From: Ensifer sesbaniae
GTDB lineage: Bacteria; Pseudomonadota; Alphaproteobacteria; Rhizobiales; Rhizobiaceae
Reading direction: 5' to 3'
DNA length: 64,000 nt
Assembly: GCF_013283665.1 (NCBI RefSeq)
Contig: NZ_JABEKU010000002.1
Location: 2,136,060 to 2,200,059, forward strand
Shown: one piece after another, positions 1-9,402 of the stretch
How the letters are laid out: every line of letters starts with the position of its first letter
Numbering within the stretch: the first letter of the stretch is position 1
The notes under the pieces: generated by a model
The model's input: the letters and a program-made list of their open reading frames with translations, nothing else
The model's database searches: none
Told to the model about the DNA's origin: nothing
Translations under genes and position numbers: made by a program

Positions 1-2
1 CA

Positions 3-65
3 GAGAATGACCGCTGCTGTATTGAGTTGATGCGTGAACTTGCAAGAAGGAAGCAGATGGTGTGA
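3..65 (+). CDS. Possible 3' end of an upstream gene
   Basis: An open frame enters from the left edge and stops with TGA at 63-65. It encodes about 20 residues rich in Arg, Lys, Glu and Cys. No start lies in the window and no family can be recognised from so short a tail. It may equally be chance. Confidence 0.2.
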   Translation, partial: ENDRCCIELMRELARRKQMV

Positions 66-83
66 TCGATCGATCCAAGACGC

Positions 84-905
84 GTGATGCTCCGTTTGTC
101 CCAATGGCCGTTAAAGGTCGAAATACTGCTTGGAACTCGCGTCGCGGAAACCATCTTGGCCAGTGGTCATGTGCGGCCACACCCAAAGGCCGCACATATG
201 GAAGCAAGCGATCCGATCAAAATTATCTGCAGAAAACACTTGCAAATGGGAGCCGTCCACATATGGGACAAGGCGAGCGACCGTCTAATGTGGGATAAGG
301 GGGTCTCGACGCCGGTTGGGCTGATCGTCCATGGCGCCCGGGAGGTGAACAACTTCCTTGCGGACGGGCAGTATTTCTTCGTCGATATTCTGCGCGAGGG
401 CATCGTGCTTTACGAGCTCGACGACCGGCCATTGGCGGAGCCGAAACGACTCTCGCCTGCCGACGCGCTCAGGGTTGCGAACGAGCATTTTAATAGGCGG
501 TTTCCCGATTCCAAGGACTTCAGGGACATCGCCAAGTTGCTTGTCGAACGCGGAAATGTTCGGTTGGCGGCATTTCAATTGCATCAGTCTATCGAAACAG
601 CGTACGCAACGTTCCTGCTGACCTTTACCAACTACAGCCCACCGTCACACAATATCAAATTTCTCCGTGGCCTCGCTGAGGATCGTGACCATAGGCTCGT
701 CGAAGCCTGGCCGCGTGATCAGCATCGCTTCAGCGCCTGGTACAACATTCTCAACGAGGCCTATGTAAAGGCGCGCTACTCGAAGCACTTCGAAATCACC
801 GAGGAAGCGCTTGCCTGGCTCCTCGAACGAGCAGAGCATCTACTACGCCTTGTCGAGGCGATCTGCCAAGAGCGGTTGACGGAATTGGAACGGGGCTCAG
901 CCTAG
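84..905 (+). CDS. HEPN-domain protein with eroded N-terminal nucleotidyltransferase half
   Basis: The C-terminal two thirds (about residue 75 onward) look like the rhizobial MNT-HEPN fusion family: the tail of a nucleotidyltransferase fold (VHGAREVN, GQYFFVDILREGI) followed by an all-helical HEPN domain with an RYSKHF motif near residue 230. The first ~70 residues do not show the expected GSxARG...DxD nucleotidyltransferase motif and look like unrelated sequence, so the catalytic MNT half seems lost or replaced. MNT-HEPN pairs are known as toxin-antitoxin or nucleotide-modifying systems; without the MNT active site this copy is probably a remnant or a lone HEPN protein. No convincing ribosome binding site supports the first ATG, and the true start may lie downstream. 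Confidence 0.55.
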   Translation: MMLRLSQWPLKVEILLGTRVAETILASGHVRPHPKAAHMEASDPIKIICRKHLQMGAVHIWDKASDRLMWDKGVSTPVGLIVHGAREVNNFLADGQYFFVDILREGIVLYELDDRPLAEPKRLSPADALRVANEHFNRRFPDSKDFRDIAKLLVERGNVRLAAFQLHQSIETAYATFLLTFTNYSPPSHNIKFLRGLAEDRDHRLVEAWPRDQHRFSAWYNILNEAYVKARYSKHFEITEEALAWLLERAEHLLRLVEAICQERLTELERGSA

Positions 906-910
906 CTTCC

Positions 911-945
911 GCATGCCTACATGTCGGCACAGCATGTAGGCATGC
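911..945. terminator. Perfect 13-bp inverted repeat after the HEPN gene
   Basis: Arms GCATGCCTACATG (911-923) and its exact complement (933-945) surround a 9-nt loop, starting 6 nt after the HEPN stop. There is no T-run, so it is either a rho-independent terminator of weak type or a protein-binding palindrome. Confidence 0.5.
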
Positions 946-1111
946 GTTGAAACGAGATCCGGGGGCGATCAACCTCGGGGTCGCCCTTGACCATACCGGA
1001 GACGTCGTTGACATCGCCGATGACGTCGGACGCCCCACATTTGTGCAGCGTCCATAGTGCCGCGCCTCAGGACTTCGTCAGCGACGAGGAACTGATAGAC
1101 GTCAGGATGCA

Positions 1112-1393
1112 TCAATCAGCGATTCGCCTGGTGCAATGGTTCTCTCGCTTGATGCAGGCGATCTCCGCCGTCGAGCATTCGGCAACACCGTTGACGACCG
1201 CACAATGCGAGCACTGGTCGGTGAATTCCAGGCAATCCGGATTGGCCTTGATGAAGGCCTGCAAACTGGCGTTCTCGGTCTGCCGCGTTCCGGGAACAGC
1301 ATCCGCGCCGGGCGCATCCGCCGCGTGAGCGGCGGTCATCCCTGTTATGGCTAGTGCCAGGCAAAGTGCGACGCGAAAAGTGGAATGCCTCAT
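1112..1393 (-). CDS. Small secreted Cys-rich protein
   Basis: A 93-residue protein with a clear Sec signal peptide (positively charged start, hydrophobic core about residues 6-20, cleavage after AAHA). The mature part carries six cysteines, including a CxxC pair (CSHC), typical of a disulfide-bonded periplasmic or secreted domain. The start was chosen at 1393 because an AAGGAG site lies 6 nt upstream; a longer frame to 1513 has no such support. No family was recognised. It is transcribed in the same direction as the neighbouring amidohydrolase but lies downstream of it with a ~115-bp gap. Confidence 0.7.
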   Translation of the reverse strand: MRHSTFRVALCLALAITGMTAAHAADAPGADAVPGTRQTENASLQAFIKANPDCLEFTDQCSHCAVVNGVAECSTAEIACIKRENHCTRRIAD

Positions 1394-1509
1394 TCCCTGC
1401 TCCTTCAACGGCAACTCCGGGAAGGTGTGAAAACCGCTTCCATCCGCAATTGCGGCATTTCGGAAAGTGCCGCCACGACGCCCGCCGTGCAAGCGATCGC
1501 CAGCCGCCC

Positions 1510-2664
1510 TCACCCCAGTTCGTTGCGGATCGCCCGCATGAACACCTTGGCGCCGATGCCGATCAGATCGTCTGGAAAGTCATAGTCCGGATTGTGCAAC
1601 CGCGCATGGTTTTCGCCGGCGCCGAGGAAGAACATCGCCGCTGGCGCCACGCGGCCGAAAAGCCCGAAATCCTCCGATCCCTTCATCGGCAGCACGCCCT
1701 CGCCATGATCGTGGCTAACGCCCTCTTCGTCCATCGCCCGTTCCAGCGCAGTGACGGCCGCTTCCGCATTGCTGCACTGGTGGAACACGTCCTCGTAGCC
1801 GATCATCGCCTTCAGCCCGGCAACCTCCGCCTCCCTGGCAACCAGTGCCTCGGCGCGGGCCACGAGATCGGCCATGCGTTCGTCGGTCAGTGTCCGGAGC
1901 GTCGCCCAGATCTCGGCATAGCCGGGGCTGATGCCGAAGGCCGCCTCGCCGAGCCGCGCATGCGTCACCGTGACAAGCGTATAGGTCTCGTCGAGCGGCC
2001 CGTTGTTGCCGAGCGCCGTCAGCCCGGAAAGCAGCGCGGCCATCGCGAAGGTCGGCGCAATGCCATCCTCCGGCGTCGAGGCATGCGCCGTCTTGCCGGA
2101 CAGCGAAATCCGCATGCCGCGCGAGGCGCAATTGACCGGCCCCGTGCGAAGGGCCGCATGGCCAAGGCCGATGCCGGGGAAATTGTGCAGCGAGAAGACG
2201 AGGTCCGGCTTGATTGCCGAAAACTTCGGATCGGCGAGCACGGCCGCGGCACCCGCGCCGTTTTCCTCCGCCGGCTGGAACATCAGGATCGCGCGGCCTC
2301 TCGCCGGGCGCTCGCGTCCAAACCCCTTGGCCAGCGCCATCAGGATCGTCATGTGCCCGTCATGGCCGCAGAGATGCCCCTTGCCCTTGATCTCCGAGCG
2401 ATGGCCGATCTCCGAGATCTCCTCGATCGGCAGCCCGTCGAGCTCGGCCCGCACCATCACCGTCGGCCCCGGCTCTCTGCCCTCATAGATCGCCGCCACG
2501 CCGTGCCCGCCAAGGCCGGTGACAACAGCGTCCGGCTTCGTCTCGTCAAGCGCCACGACGATCGTATCCGCCGTCTCCCGCTCCTCGCCCGACACCTCCG
2601 GCCGGCGGTGCAGGTCGCGCCGAAAGGCGGTGAGTGCCTCAAGTTCACGGTCGATCAGAAACAT
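1510..2664 (-). CDS. M20-family amidohydrolase (peptidase M20D type)
   Basis: A 384-residue zinc amidohydrolase of the hippurate hydrolase / N-acyl-amino-acid hydrolase type, predicted cytoplasmic. Metal-ligand motifs are visible: CGHDGH at residues 99-104, PAEENG at 131-136 with the general-base Glu, the lid-domain segment KTAHAS, and the C-terminal LPMKGSEDFG and HNPDYDF motifs. Length is normal for the family. The start at 2664 follows an AAAGGGA site; the longer upstream frame is not M20-like. The natural substrate cannot be read from the sequence: an N-acyl amino acid, an indole conjugate or a peptide are all possible. Confidence 0.85.
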   Translation of the reverse strand: MFLIDRELEALTAFRRDLHRRPEVSGEERETADTIVVALDETKPDAVVTGLGGHGVAAIYEGREPGPTVMVRAELDGLPIEEISEIGHRSEIKGKGHLCGHDGHMTILMALAKGFGRERPARGRAILMFQPAEENGAGAAAVLADPKFSAIKPDLVFSLHNFPGIGLGHAALRTGPVNCASRGMRISLSGKTAHASTPEDGIAPTFAMAALLSGLTALGNNGPLDETYTLVTVTHARLGEAAFGISPGYAEIWATLRTLTDERMADLVARAEALVAREAEVAGLKAMIGYEDVFHQCSNAEAAVTALERAMDEEGVSHDHGEGVLPMKGSEDFGLFGRVAPAAMFFLGAGENHARLHNPDYDFPDDLIGIGAKVFMRAIRNELG

Positions 2665-3043
2665 TGATGTCCCTTTATCCGGATAGGAGGTCCAGTTTCC
2701 GGCTCCGCAGCTCACGCGTCTGGACAACGCATGATCCTGGACTCCAAAAGTCTCCCAACCACGACCTTGGATTTCATTCGAGGAGCTCCATGATCTGCAC
2801 AACCTACGGCTACATTTCGAAGTCGGCAATGGGCCCGAAGCGGAAGCCCGTAGTTAGCAACAAGTCATTCCGCCAACGGTTCCATATAGCAGAGTTCCAT
2901 CCTCGCGACCTGCGAGGAACGTAAAAGGTCAACCCGAAGCGGCCTTTAGCGGATTCGCAGTTAGCTGAAACTGAATAGACTGTCGCTACGGCCAAGTTCT
3001 CTCGACGAGAGGGTAACTATTGGTAACAGAGTCTGTAGCCGGG
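2665..3043. other. Intergenic region, no gene recognised
   Basis: About 380 bp between the amidohydrolase start and the cyclase stop. Short frames exist on both strands but none has a ribosome binding site and a recognisable protein. It should contain the promoter of the amidohydrolase gene. Confidence 0.4.
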
Positions 3044-4795
3044 TCACTCCGCCAAGCTTGCTTTTCGCAAGCCAGCGATGAACTTCTCGGCATCCGCGGG
3101 GTCCCGGAATGGCAGGCGGCCGATATGCTCTACGGGGGAGTATCTCGGATTGATTCCTTTGAGCTCCCGCCAAACCTCGCGGGCCTCATCCAGTTTGCCC
3201 AGATGGCCCAACGCTGAGGCGAGGAATGCGCGCGACAGGTCTGTGGTCGGACTGACGGCGATCCGATCCCTGAACAGGGCTGCCGCTTTTTCGTACTCGC
3301 CCATCACGAAATGGGCCGTGCCGAGAAAGTGCACGTACTGGTGCCCGAAGGCCGGATCGAGGCGCATCGCCCGTTCCGTATACGGGATCGCCTTCGCCGG
3401 CTCTCCCGTATAGACGTGTACGAGGCCCCGGAGATTGAGCGCTGGCGCGTAATTGGGGTTGAACGACAAGGCCCGATCGGCCTCATGAGCCCATCGCTCG
3501 TAATTTTTCTGAAAGCAGGCAACTAAAGCAGCGACGTAGTGGCTGAAAGGATCCTGGTCGTCCCTGGCGATCGCCGCGCTGGCGAAGCGCTCGGCCTGGT
3601 CGAGAGACGTCTCGGGCGTGTCGCTCCAGCGGTTTTGAAAATCCAGGACATACGCCATGCTCTGACCCGCATAAGGGGCGGCGTAGTTCGGATCGAGTTC
3701 GATCGCCCGGCGGAAGCACGCGGTCGCCTGATCGAACATCTCACGATCTTTTTTGACGCCGCGGATCAGCTCACGCCCTCTCAAGAATAGATCATGGGCA
3801 TCCATGTCCTTTGTGCCGCTATCAATGTTGCGCGATTTTTCCGCTTCGCTGAGCGTGACCTTCAAAGCAGCCACGATCTGCTCCGTGATATCGTCCTGGA
3901 CCTCGAAGATATCGGTGAGTTCGCGGTCATAGCGCTCTGCCCAGATGTGGCCGCCGCTCGAACCGTCAATTAGCTGGGCGGTGACCCGAACCCGGTTGCC
4001 AGCCTTGCGAATGCTGCCTTCGAGAGCGAACTTGACGCCGAGCTCGCGGCAAACCTGAGGGACGCTGAACGCCCGGTTCTTGTAGACGAATGCCGAATTG
4101 CGCGCGATGACGAAGAGACCGGAGACCTTGCTGAGGTCAGTGATGATGTCCTCCGTGATGCCGTCACTGAAATACTCCTGATCGGCGTCGCGGCTCATGT
4201 TGTTGAAGGGGAGAACTATGATCGACGGTCTCTCCGGCAATGGCTGCTCCGCCTGAACTGCCTTGGGCGTCGGCGTGATGCCGTCCCGCAGCCAGCGCCA
4301 GACGCGCACCGGCCGGTCGATGTTTTTGAGCTGCTGCTTTCCCAGGTCTTCGAAGCGCAACTCGAGTCGATCACGCACTTGGTCATACACCGCCTCCGAA
4401 ACGTAGACGCCGCCTGCTTCAGCCAGCGCCTCCAGGCGGGCGGCGACATTGACGCCGTCGCCGTAGATGTCCTCGCCATCAATGGCCACATCGCCCAAAT
4501 TGATACCGACGCGGAATTCGATGCGTTGCTCTTCCGACACGGCGGCGTTGCGCTCAGCCATCGCCTGCTGCATCTCGGCAGCGGCGCGCACCGCCTCCAC
4601 GACGCTGGCGAATTCGACCAGCAATCCGTCCCCCATGAGCTTGACGACGCGACCATGGTGATCCGCGATCCTCGGACCAATCAGGTCAGTCCGCAGCGCC
4701 TTGAGCGCCGCGAGTGTGCCGTCCTCATCAGTCCGGATCAGACGCGAGTAGCCAACTACGTCAGCGGCCATAATGGCGGCGAGGCGGCGTTCCAC
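3044..4795 (-). CDS. Class III adenylate cyclase with TolB-like and TPR regions
   Basis: A 583-residue soluble protein of a family strongly expanded in Sinorhizobium. Residues ~5-170 form a class III nucleotidyl cyclase domain: AADVVGYSRL and LMGDGLLVEF carry the two metal-binding aspartates, and NVAARLEALA is the conserved dimer and base-contact segment. A middle TolB-like domain follows (PSIIVLPFNN, YFSDGITEDI, GSIRKAGNRVRV), then tetratricopeptide repeats to the C-terminus. It should make cAMP from ATP, with the TPRs as a protein-interaction module. GTG at 4795 was taken as start because GGGAGG lies 8 nt upstream and family members begin with (M/V)ERRLAAIMAAD. It is monocistronic. Confidence 0.88.
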   Translation of the reverse strand: MERRLAAIMAADVVGYSRLIRTDEDGTLAALKALRTDLIGPRIADHHGRVVKLMGDGLLVEFASVVEAVRAAAEMQQAMAERNAAVSEEQRIEFRVGINLGDVAIDGEDIYGDGVNVAARLEALAEAGGVYVSEAVYDQVRDRLELRFEDLGKQQLKNIDRPVRVWRWLRDGITPTPKAVQAEQPLPERPSIIVLPFNNMSRDADQEYFSDGITEDIITDLSKVSGLFVIARNSAFVYKNRAFSVPQVCRELGVKFALEGSIRKAGNRVRVTAQLIDGSSGGHIWAERYDRELTDIFEVQDDITEQIVAALKVTLSEAEKSRNIDSGTKDMDAHDLFLRGRELIRGVKKDREMFDQATACFRRAIELDPNYAAPYAGQSMAYVLDFQNRWSDTPETSLDQAERFASAAIARDDQDPFSHYVAALVACFQKNYERWAHEADRALSFNPNYAPALNLRGLVHVYTGEPAKAIPYTERAMRLDPAFGHQYVHFLGTAHFVMGEYEKAAALFRDRIAVSPTTDLSRAFLASALGHLGKLDEAREVWRELKGINPRYSPVEHIGRLPFRDPADAEKFIAGLRKASLAE

Positions 4796-5245
4796 ATCGA
4801 TTTCCTCCCACCTGAGAGAGTAGTGGATCGCTAGCCGAGAATCCACGAAAGTGTTGGGCCGGAACGTTCCGCAGACCCGAAGCGGCGTTCTCGGCGAAGC
4901 GCTGCTGACTGGCCAAGGTGAAGGCCAAAGTTCGAGCCTGTGCAGCCGTCTGATATGCAATGGGGCAAAGACTGCTTCGAGCCCGTCCCTGTCGTTGCGA
5001 ACCGGCGAGGAAGGTCGGCACTGGGTCGGATAAGGACGCTATGCAGAAGCGTCGAATCCGGATTGTCCCACTCCCCGCTTGTCAGGCGATCGGGAAACGC
5101 AGGATGAGATGGGTTTTGATGAGTGAGCGCGAATTCAATCGGATTGTGGTTTTGTCGGAGGTTCATTGACGGTCGCCATTGCCCGGCGCGGCTCGATGGA
5201 AAGCCTTCCATTCACCTCCATGTGGCAAGCCCTGTTCATCGGACG
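4796..5245. other. Intergenic region, no gene recognised
   Basis: About 450 bp upstream of the cyclase. Frames on the minus strand across this stretch show no family similarity, no credible start site and no strong hairpin. It probably holds the cyclase promoter. Confidence 0.4.
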
Positions 5246-6091
5246 CTATAGTCGGCTGAGCAACTCCGACTTCTTGGCCTCGAATTCCTGATCCGTGAGA
5301 ATGCCTTTCGCATGAAGTCCCGCGAGGCGTTCGATCTTGTCGAAGATGTCCTCATCCGAACGAACCGCCTCCGGCGCTGGATGTGCCGCTTGTTGTGGCT
5401 CGGCGGGTTCGGACGCGGTCGATGCGAATATCGACGGCGCAGCCGTGGCGGCGGATGTTCTTGTACCCGGCGTGTCCGCCGGTTCCTTGCCGCCCTGCCG
5501 CACCACATCCAGTTCCGAAATTTTCACCAGACCATACTGAGACGTAAAGCTCAGCGACTGGTCACCGCTTTGCTGCTGCGAGAACCCGCCAATGTGATGG
5601 TCTTTCGTGTCATAGACCATAACCCGGCCGCCGACATCGATCGCCAGCCGGCGGGTTGTCGGGAAAAAGGCATAGCGTAGGTCATTCTGCACCCCGGTCG
5701 AGGCAGGATGTCCGAGCTCCTCGGGCCACCAGTTCCCAGCCGACAGCGCGCCAGGCACAAACAGGCTGACGCCGCCGCCTTGACCTTGATATTGGGACTG
5801 GCGCGACGTCTGCGGGCCCAGCAAATCCATGCCGTGCACCAAGGCCGCAAGCTCGGAACAAATTCCTGCCACGTTCGCCTTCAGCGCATTGTTGAACATG
5901 TCGCCGACCATGATCATGCCGCCCTGCGACCATTGCCCCATCCCACCCAGATCGGGATGGTTGAACTGGGCCTGTGTCCCCTGTCCGGCGATAATCGCCA
6001 TCAGAAGGTGCTCTACCGCGCCGAAGCTTACCCCGTACCGCTCTGCAATCCCTCCCAGGGTTCGTCGGCCCGCTTCACTGAGATGCTTCAT
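5246..6091 (-). CDS. SHOCT-domain protein
   Basis: A 281-residue protein. The last ~35 residues match the SHOCT (short C-terminal) domain pattern: an acidic helix, 'I..LA.LHAKGILTDQEFE.KKSELLSRL'. The N-terminal half contains Gly/Gln-rich segments and a globular region, with a low-complexity Ala/Pro/Thr linker around residues 205-245. SHOCT domains are thought to mediate oligomerisation. The role here is unknown. The protein ends the gene set ahead of a transposase scar, and no operon partner is obvious. Confidence 0.7.
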   Translation of the reverse strand: MKHLSEAGRRTLGGIAERYGVSFGAVEHLLMAIIAGQGTQAQFNHPDLGGMGQWSQGGMIMVGDMFNNALKANVAGICSELAALVHGMDLLGPQTSRQSQYQGQGGGVSLFVPGALSAGNWWPEELGHPASTGVQNDLRYAFFPTTRRLAIDVGGRVMVYDTKDHHIGGFSQQQSGDQSLSFTSQYGLVKISELDVVRQGGKEPADTPGTRTSAATAAPSIFASTASEPAEPQQAAHPAPEAVRSDEDIFDKIERLAGLHAKGILTDQEFEAKKSELLSRL

Positions 6092-6300
6092 CGCAATCGC
6101 TTCCTTACTCCTCTCCGCAGAGGACGCATGTTTGTCCGTTTCGTCTTTAGATGGAGGCTCCAGCGCCGTGGAGTCCGTCCATCAGTCGATCGAGCAGATT
6201 GGGACGCCGATAATACCCGCGCCAGCGGCCAAGCGGTAGCATGCATCGGGCGATATTCGAAATGACCGCTTAGGGTCGAAGGACTAACGAACCTCTCGCC

Positions 6301-6677
6301 CTGGTGGGCATACGAGCCCTCAATTACTGGCGGTCTACCTTGCCCGCCAACACCTCGCTTGAGCATCTCGTTGCCACGGCAAAACTGCACTGGCGCATCG
6401 AGCGCGATTATCAGGAGCTCAAGCAGGAACTCGGCCTCGGCCATTACGAGGGCCGAGGCTGGCGAGGCTTCCATCATCATGCCAGCCTCTGCATCGCCGC
6501 CTACGGGTTCCTCATCTCCCAAAGGGAGGCGTTTCCCCCTCAGCGCCGACCGAAACCAAAAACCGCCCGCAACCCGCCGTTCCCGAAGGTTATCGACGCC
6601 GAGGCTCCCCCGATCCGAAGGCGTACCACACCCAATTGCTGCAATCTCCAACTTCCCCTACATTGACCAAGTGGTAA
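6301..6677 (+). pseudogene. 3' remnant of an IS701-type transposase
   Basis: The frame opening near 6301 matches the C-terminal part of IS701-family DDE transposases: KLHWRIERDYQELKQELGLG, then HYEGRGWRGFHHH and LCIAAYGFL. The N-terminal ~300 residues, including the first catalytic Asp, are absent. After about 6585 the family sequence continues in another frame (PEGYRRRGSPDP...) to a stop at 6675-6677, so there is also a frameshift. It ends 42 bp before the BMP gene start, so insertion and deletion of this element probably reshaped the promoter region of the downstream operon. Confidence 0.75.
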
Positions 6678-6718
6678 AAAAGACGCGCAAAACGCGCAAT
6701 CAATCAGAGGGGAACTTA

Positions 6719-7744
6719 ATGCATAGCGATTCCTTCAATTTTGCCATTTCCAGAAGAACCCTGATCAAAGCTGTCGGCGCATCCGCCGTGGTGACCGCAG
6801 CGGGTCTGCCGAACCGTCTGCTCGCTGCGGACCCGATAAAGGTCGCGGCCATCTACACCGTTCCGGTCGAGCAGCAGTGGGTCAGCCGTATCCACAAGGC
6901 GGCGAATGCAGCCAAAGATCGTGGCGACATCGAATATGTCTATTCGGAAAACACCGCGAACAACGATTACGAGCGCGTCATGCGTGAGTATTGCGAGGCG
7001 GGTCACAAGTTGATCCTGGGCGAGGTCTTCGGCGTCGAGGATGCTGCCCGCGCGGTTGCCAAAGACTATCCGGATGTCGCCTTCCTGATGGGCTCGAGCT
7101 TCAAGCCCGATGCCGCCGTTCCGAACTTCTCGGTTTTCGACAACTATATCCAGGACGCATCCTATCTGTCCGGCCTTGTCGCCGGCGCAATGACGAAGTC
7201 CAAGAACATCGGCATGGTGGGAGGTTATCCGATCCCGGAGGTCAACCGGCTGATGAACGCATTCATGGCCGGCGTGAAGGAAGTGGCCCCGGATACCAAA
7301 TTCCAGGTCGCCTTCATCGGCTCATGGTTCGATCCGCCAAAGGCCAAAGAGACCGCATTCGCCCAGATCGATGGGGGTGCGGACTTGCTCTATGCCGAAC
7401 GTTTCGGTGTGTCCGACGCCGCCAAGGAGAAGAAGGTCTTGGCCATCGGCAATGTTATCGATACCCAGGCGGACTACCCGGACACCGTTGTCGCCTCCGC
7501 ACTGTGGCATTTCGAACCGACGCTCGACAAGGCGATCAGCGAAGTGAAGGCAGGCGCGTTCAAGGCTGACGACTACGGAATCTATTCCTTCATGAAGAAC
7601 GGCGGCTGTTCGCTGGCGCCTCTCGGCACCTTCGACAGCAAGGTTCCGGACGCCATCAAGGCCAAGGTCGCGGAGAAGGAAAAAATGATCAAGGACGGTT
7701 CGTTCACGGTCGAGATCAACGACGCCGAGCCGAAGTCGACCTAA
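6719..7744 (+). CDS. BMP-family ABC transporter substrate-binding protein
   Basis: A 341-residue periplasmic binding protein of the basic membrane protein / PnrA (Med) family, which binds nucleosides or related bases. The N-terminus carries a twin-arginine-like signal (SRRTLIKAVGAS, followed by a hydrophobic stretch and LLAAD). Core motifs include NTANNDYERVMREY, GEVFGVEDAA and MVGGYPIPEVNRLMNAF. ATG at 6719 follows GAGGGG with good spacing; the longer upstream frame belongs to the transposase scar. It is the first gene of a five-gene operon with an ATPase, two permeases and a cytosine-deaminase-like enzyme, which points to a nucleobase-like ligand. Confidence 0.88.
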   Translation: MHSDSFNFAISRRTLIKAVGASAVVTAAGLPNRLLAADPIKVAAIYTVPVEQQWVSRIHKAANAAKDRGDIEYVYSENTANNDYERVMREYCEAGHKLILGEVFGVEDAARAVAKDYPDVAFLMGSSFKPDAAVPNFSVFDNYIQDASYLSGLVAGAMTKSKNIGMVGGYPIPEVNRLMNAFMAGVKEVAPDTKFQVAFIGSWFDPPKAKETAFAQIDGGADLLYAERFGVSDAAKEKKVLAIGNVIDTQADYPDTVVASALWHFEPTLDKAISEVKAGAFKADDYGIYSFMKNGGCSLAPLGTFDSKVPDAIKAKVAEKEKMIKDGSFTVEINDAEPKST

Positions 7745-7872
7745 CCATTTCCTCGCGTTCATCGGAGAGATGGTCGGTAGTGCCGGACGAGGGATAACCC
7801 CTCGCCGACAGCGACCATTCTCTCCTTGGACGAGAAAGGAAGCCCCCCACAACTCGTCTTCCGGTCGCCGAC

Positions 7873-9402
7873 GTGTCTAGCAAACCCGCTCTTCGTCTTT
7901 CCCGCATCAGCAAGCGTTTCGGCCCGCTCAGGGCCAACGACGCCATTTCCTTCGACCTCGAGCAGAGCGAAGTCATCGCACTTCTCGGGGAGAACGGTGC
8001 CGGCAAGACGACTCTGATGAACATTCTCTTCGGCCACTATGTCGCCGACGAGGGAACTGTCGAGGCCTTTGGCAAGCCGCTTCCACCGGGAGATCCGCGT
8101 GCAGCCATTGACGCCGGCATTGGCATGGTCCACCAGCACTTCACCCTTGCTGACAACATGACCGTGCTGGAAAACATCGCGCTTGGTACGCAGAGCCTTT
8201 GGCGCCCGCGCCTTGACCGGACCGCAGCGCGACGGCGCATCGAGCAATTGTCCGCTGATTTCGGCCTCTCCGTCGATCCCGCGGCTACCATCTCCAGCCT
8301 TTCGGTCGGCGAGCGCCAGCGCGTCGAGATCCTAAAAGCCCTTTATCGCGAGGCCCGCATCCTGATCCTGGACGAACCGACGGCCGTTTTAACCCCCGTC
8401 GAGACTGAGGCATTGTTCCGGACGCTGAAGCTGCTCGTCGCGAAAGGCCTGTCGATCATCTTTATCTCTCATAAATTACACGAAGTGATGGCTGTTAGCG
8501 ATCGTGTGCTGGTTCTGCGTTCCGGCCAGCTCGTCGGCGAGCGCGAAACAAGGTCGACCGATCGCAAAGAATTGGCGGCACTCATGGTTGGCCGGGAGGT
8601 CAAGCCAACGACGGTCAGCCCGCTGAGACTGGGAGGGCCGCTGCTGGCACTCGAACAGGTCTCCGCAACGCCGTACAACGGGGCGGGCCTCGACGAGGTG
8701 TCGCTCACACTCACAGCCGGTGAAATCACCGGCCTTGCCGGCGTTGCCGGCAATGGTCAGACTGTCCTCGCTGCCCTCATCGCCGGCATACTGCGTCCAA
8801 CCAGCGGCAGCATTTCCATTGCGGGACAGGAAGTCGTCGACTGGTCGCCGCGCGCCGCGCTCGCCCATGGTGTGGCCCGCATTCCGGAAGACCGCCATGC
8901 TATCGGCAGCATCGGCGACATGAGCGTGACGGAGAATGTCATCGCCGAACGCTACCGAAGCCCTCGGTTCAGCCGCATGGGCTTCCTGAATTGGAAAGCC
9001 GCCGGGCGCTTCGCCGAGAAACTCATTGCCGACTACGACGTCAAATGCCCTTCGCCCGAGGCACGCATACGCCTACTCTCAGGCGGCAACATGCAGAAGC
9101 TCATTCTCGGCCGGGCCCTTGATGCCGACCCGGCGGTCATCCTAGCAAGTCAGCCAACACGCGGCCTCGATGTCGGCGCCGTCGCCTATGTTCACCACAT
9201 GCTGCTCTCAGCGCGAGATCGGGGCGCCGCGATATTGCTCATTTCGGAAGACCTCGAGGAAGTCCTGGCATTGTCCGACCGCATCTTCGTTATGTTCAAG
9301 GGGCGCCTTTCCACGCCCTCTGCAAGGGGCGAACGCAGCATTCGGGAACTGGGGGAACTGATGGCAGGCCACAACGGGGAGCGCGACGATCATGCGGCTT
9401 GA
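7873..9402 (+). CDS. BMP/nucleoside-type ABC transporter ATP-binding protein (two ABC domains)
   Basis: A 509-residue tandem ATPase of the sugar/nucleoside type. Domain 1 has Walker A GENGAGKTT (39-47), a signature-like SVGERQR and Walker B LILDEPTAVL. Domain 2 has the usual degenerate Walker A (GVAGNGQT), signature LSGGNMQK and a Walker B region ILASQPTRGLD lacking the catalytic Glu, so only one site is expected to hydrolyse ATP, as in this family. The start is GTG at 7873, with no strong ribosome binding site. The 3' end overlaps the first permease by 11 bp, showing translational coupling. Confidence 0.9.
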   Translation: MSSKPALRLSRISKRFGPLRANDAISFDLEQSEVIALLGENGAGKTTLMNILFGHYVADEGTVEAFGKPLPPGDPRAAIDAGIGMVHQHFTLADNMTVLENIALGTQSLWRPRLDRTAARRRIEQLSADFGLSVDPAATISSLSVGERQRVEILKALYREARILILDEPTAVLTPVETEALFRTLKLLVAKGLSIIFISHKLHEVMAVSDRVLVLRSGQLVGERETRSTDRKELAALMVGREVKPTTVSPLRLGGPLLALEQVSATPYNGAGLDEVSLTLTAGEITGLAGVAGNGQTVLAALIAGILRPTSGSISIAGQEVVDWSPRAALAHGVARIPEDRHAIGSIGDMSVTENVIAERYRSPRFSRMGFLNWKAAGRFAEKLIADYDVKCPSPEARIRLLSGGNMQKLILGRALDADPAVILASQPTRGLDVGAVAYVHHMLLSARDRGAAILLISEDLEEVLALSDRIFVMFKGRLSTPSARGERSIRELGELMAGHNGERDDHAA

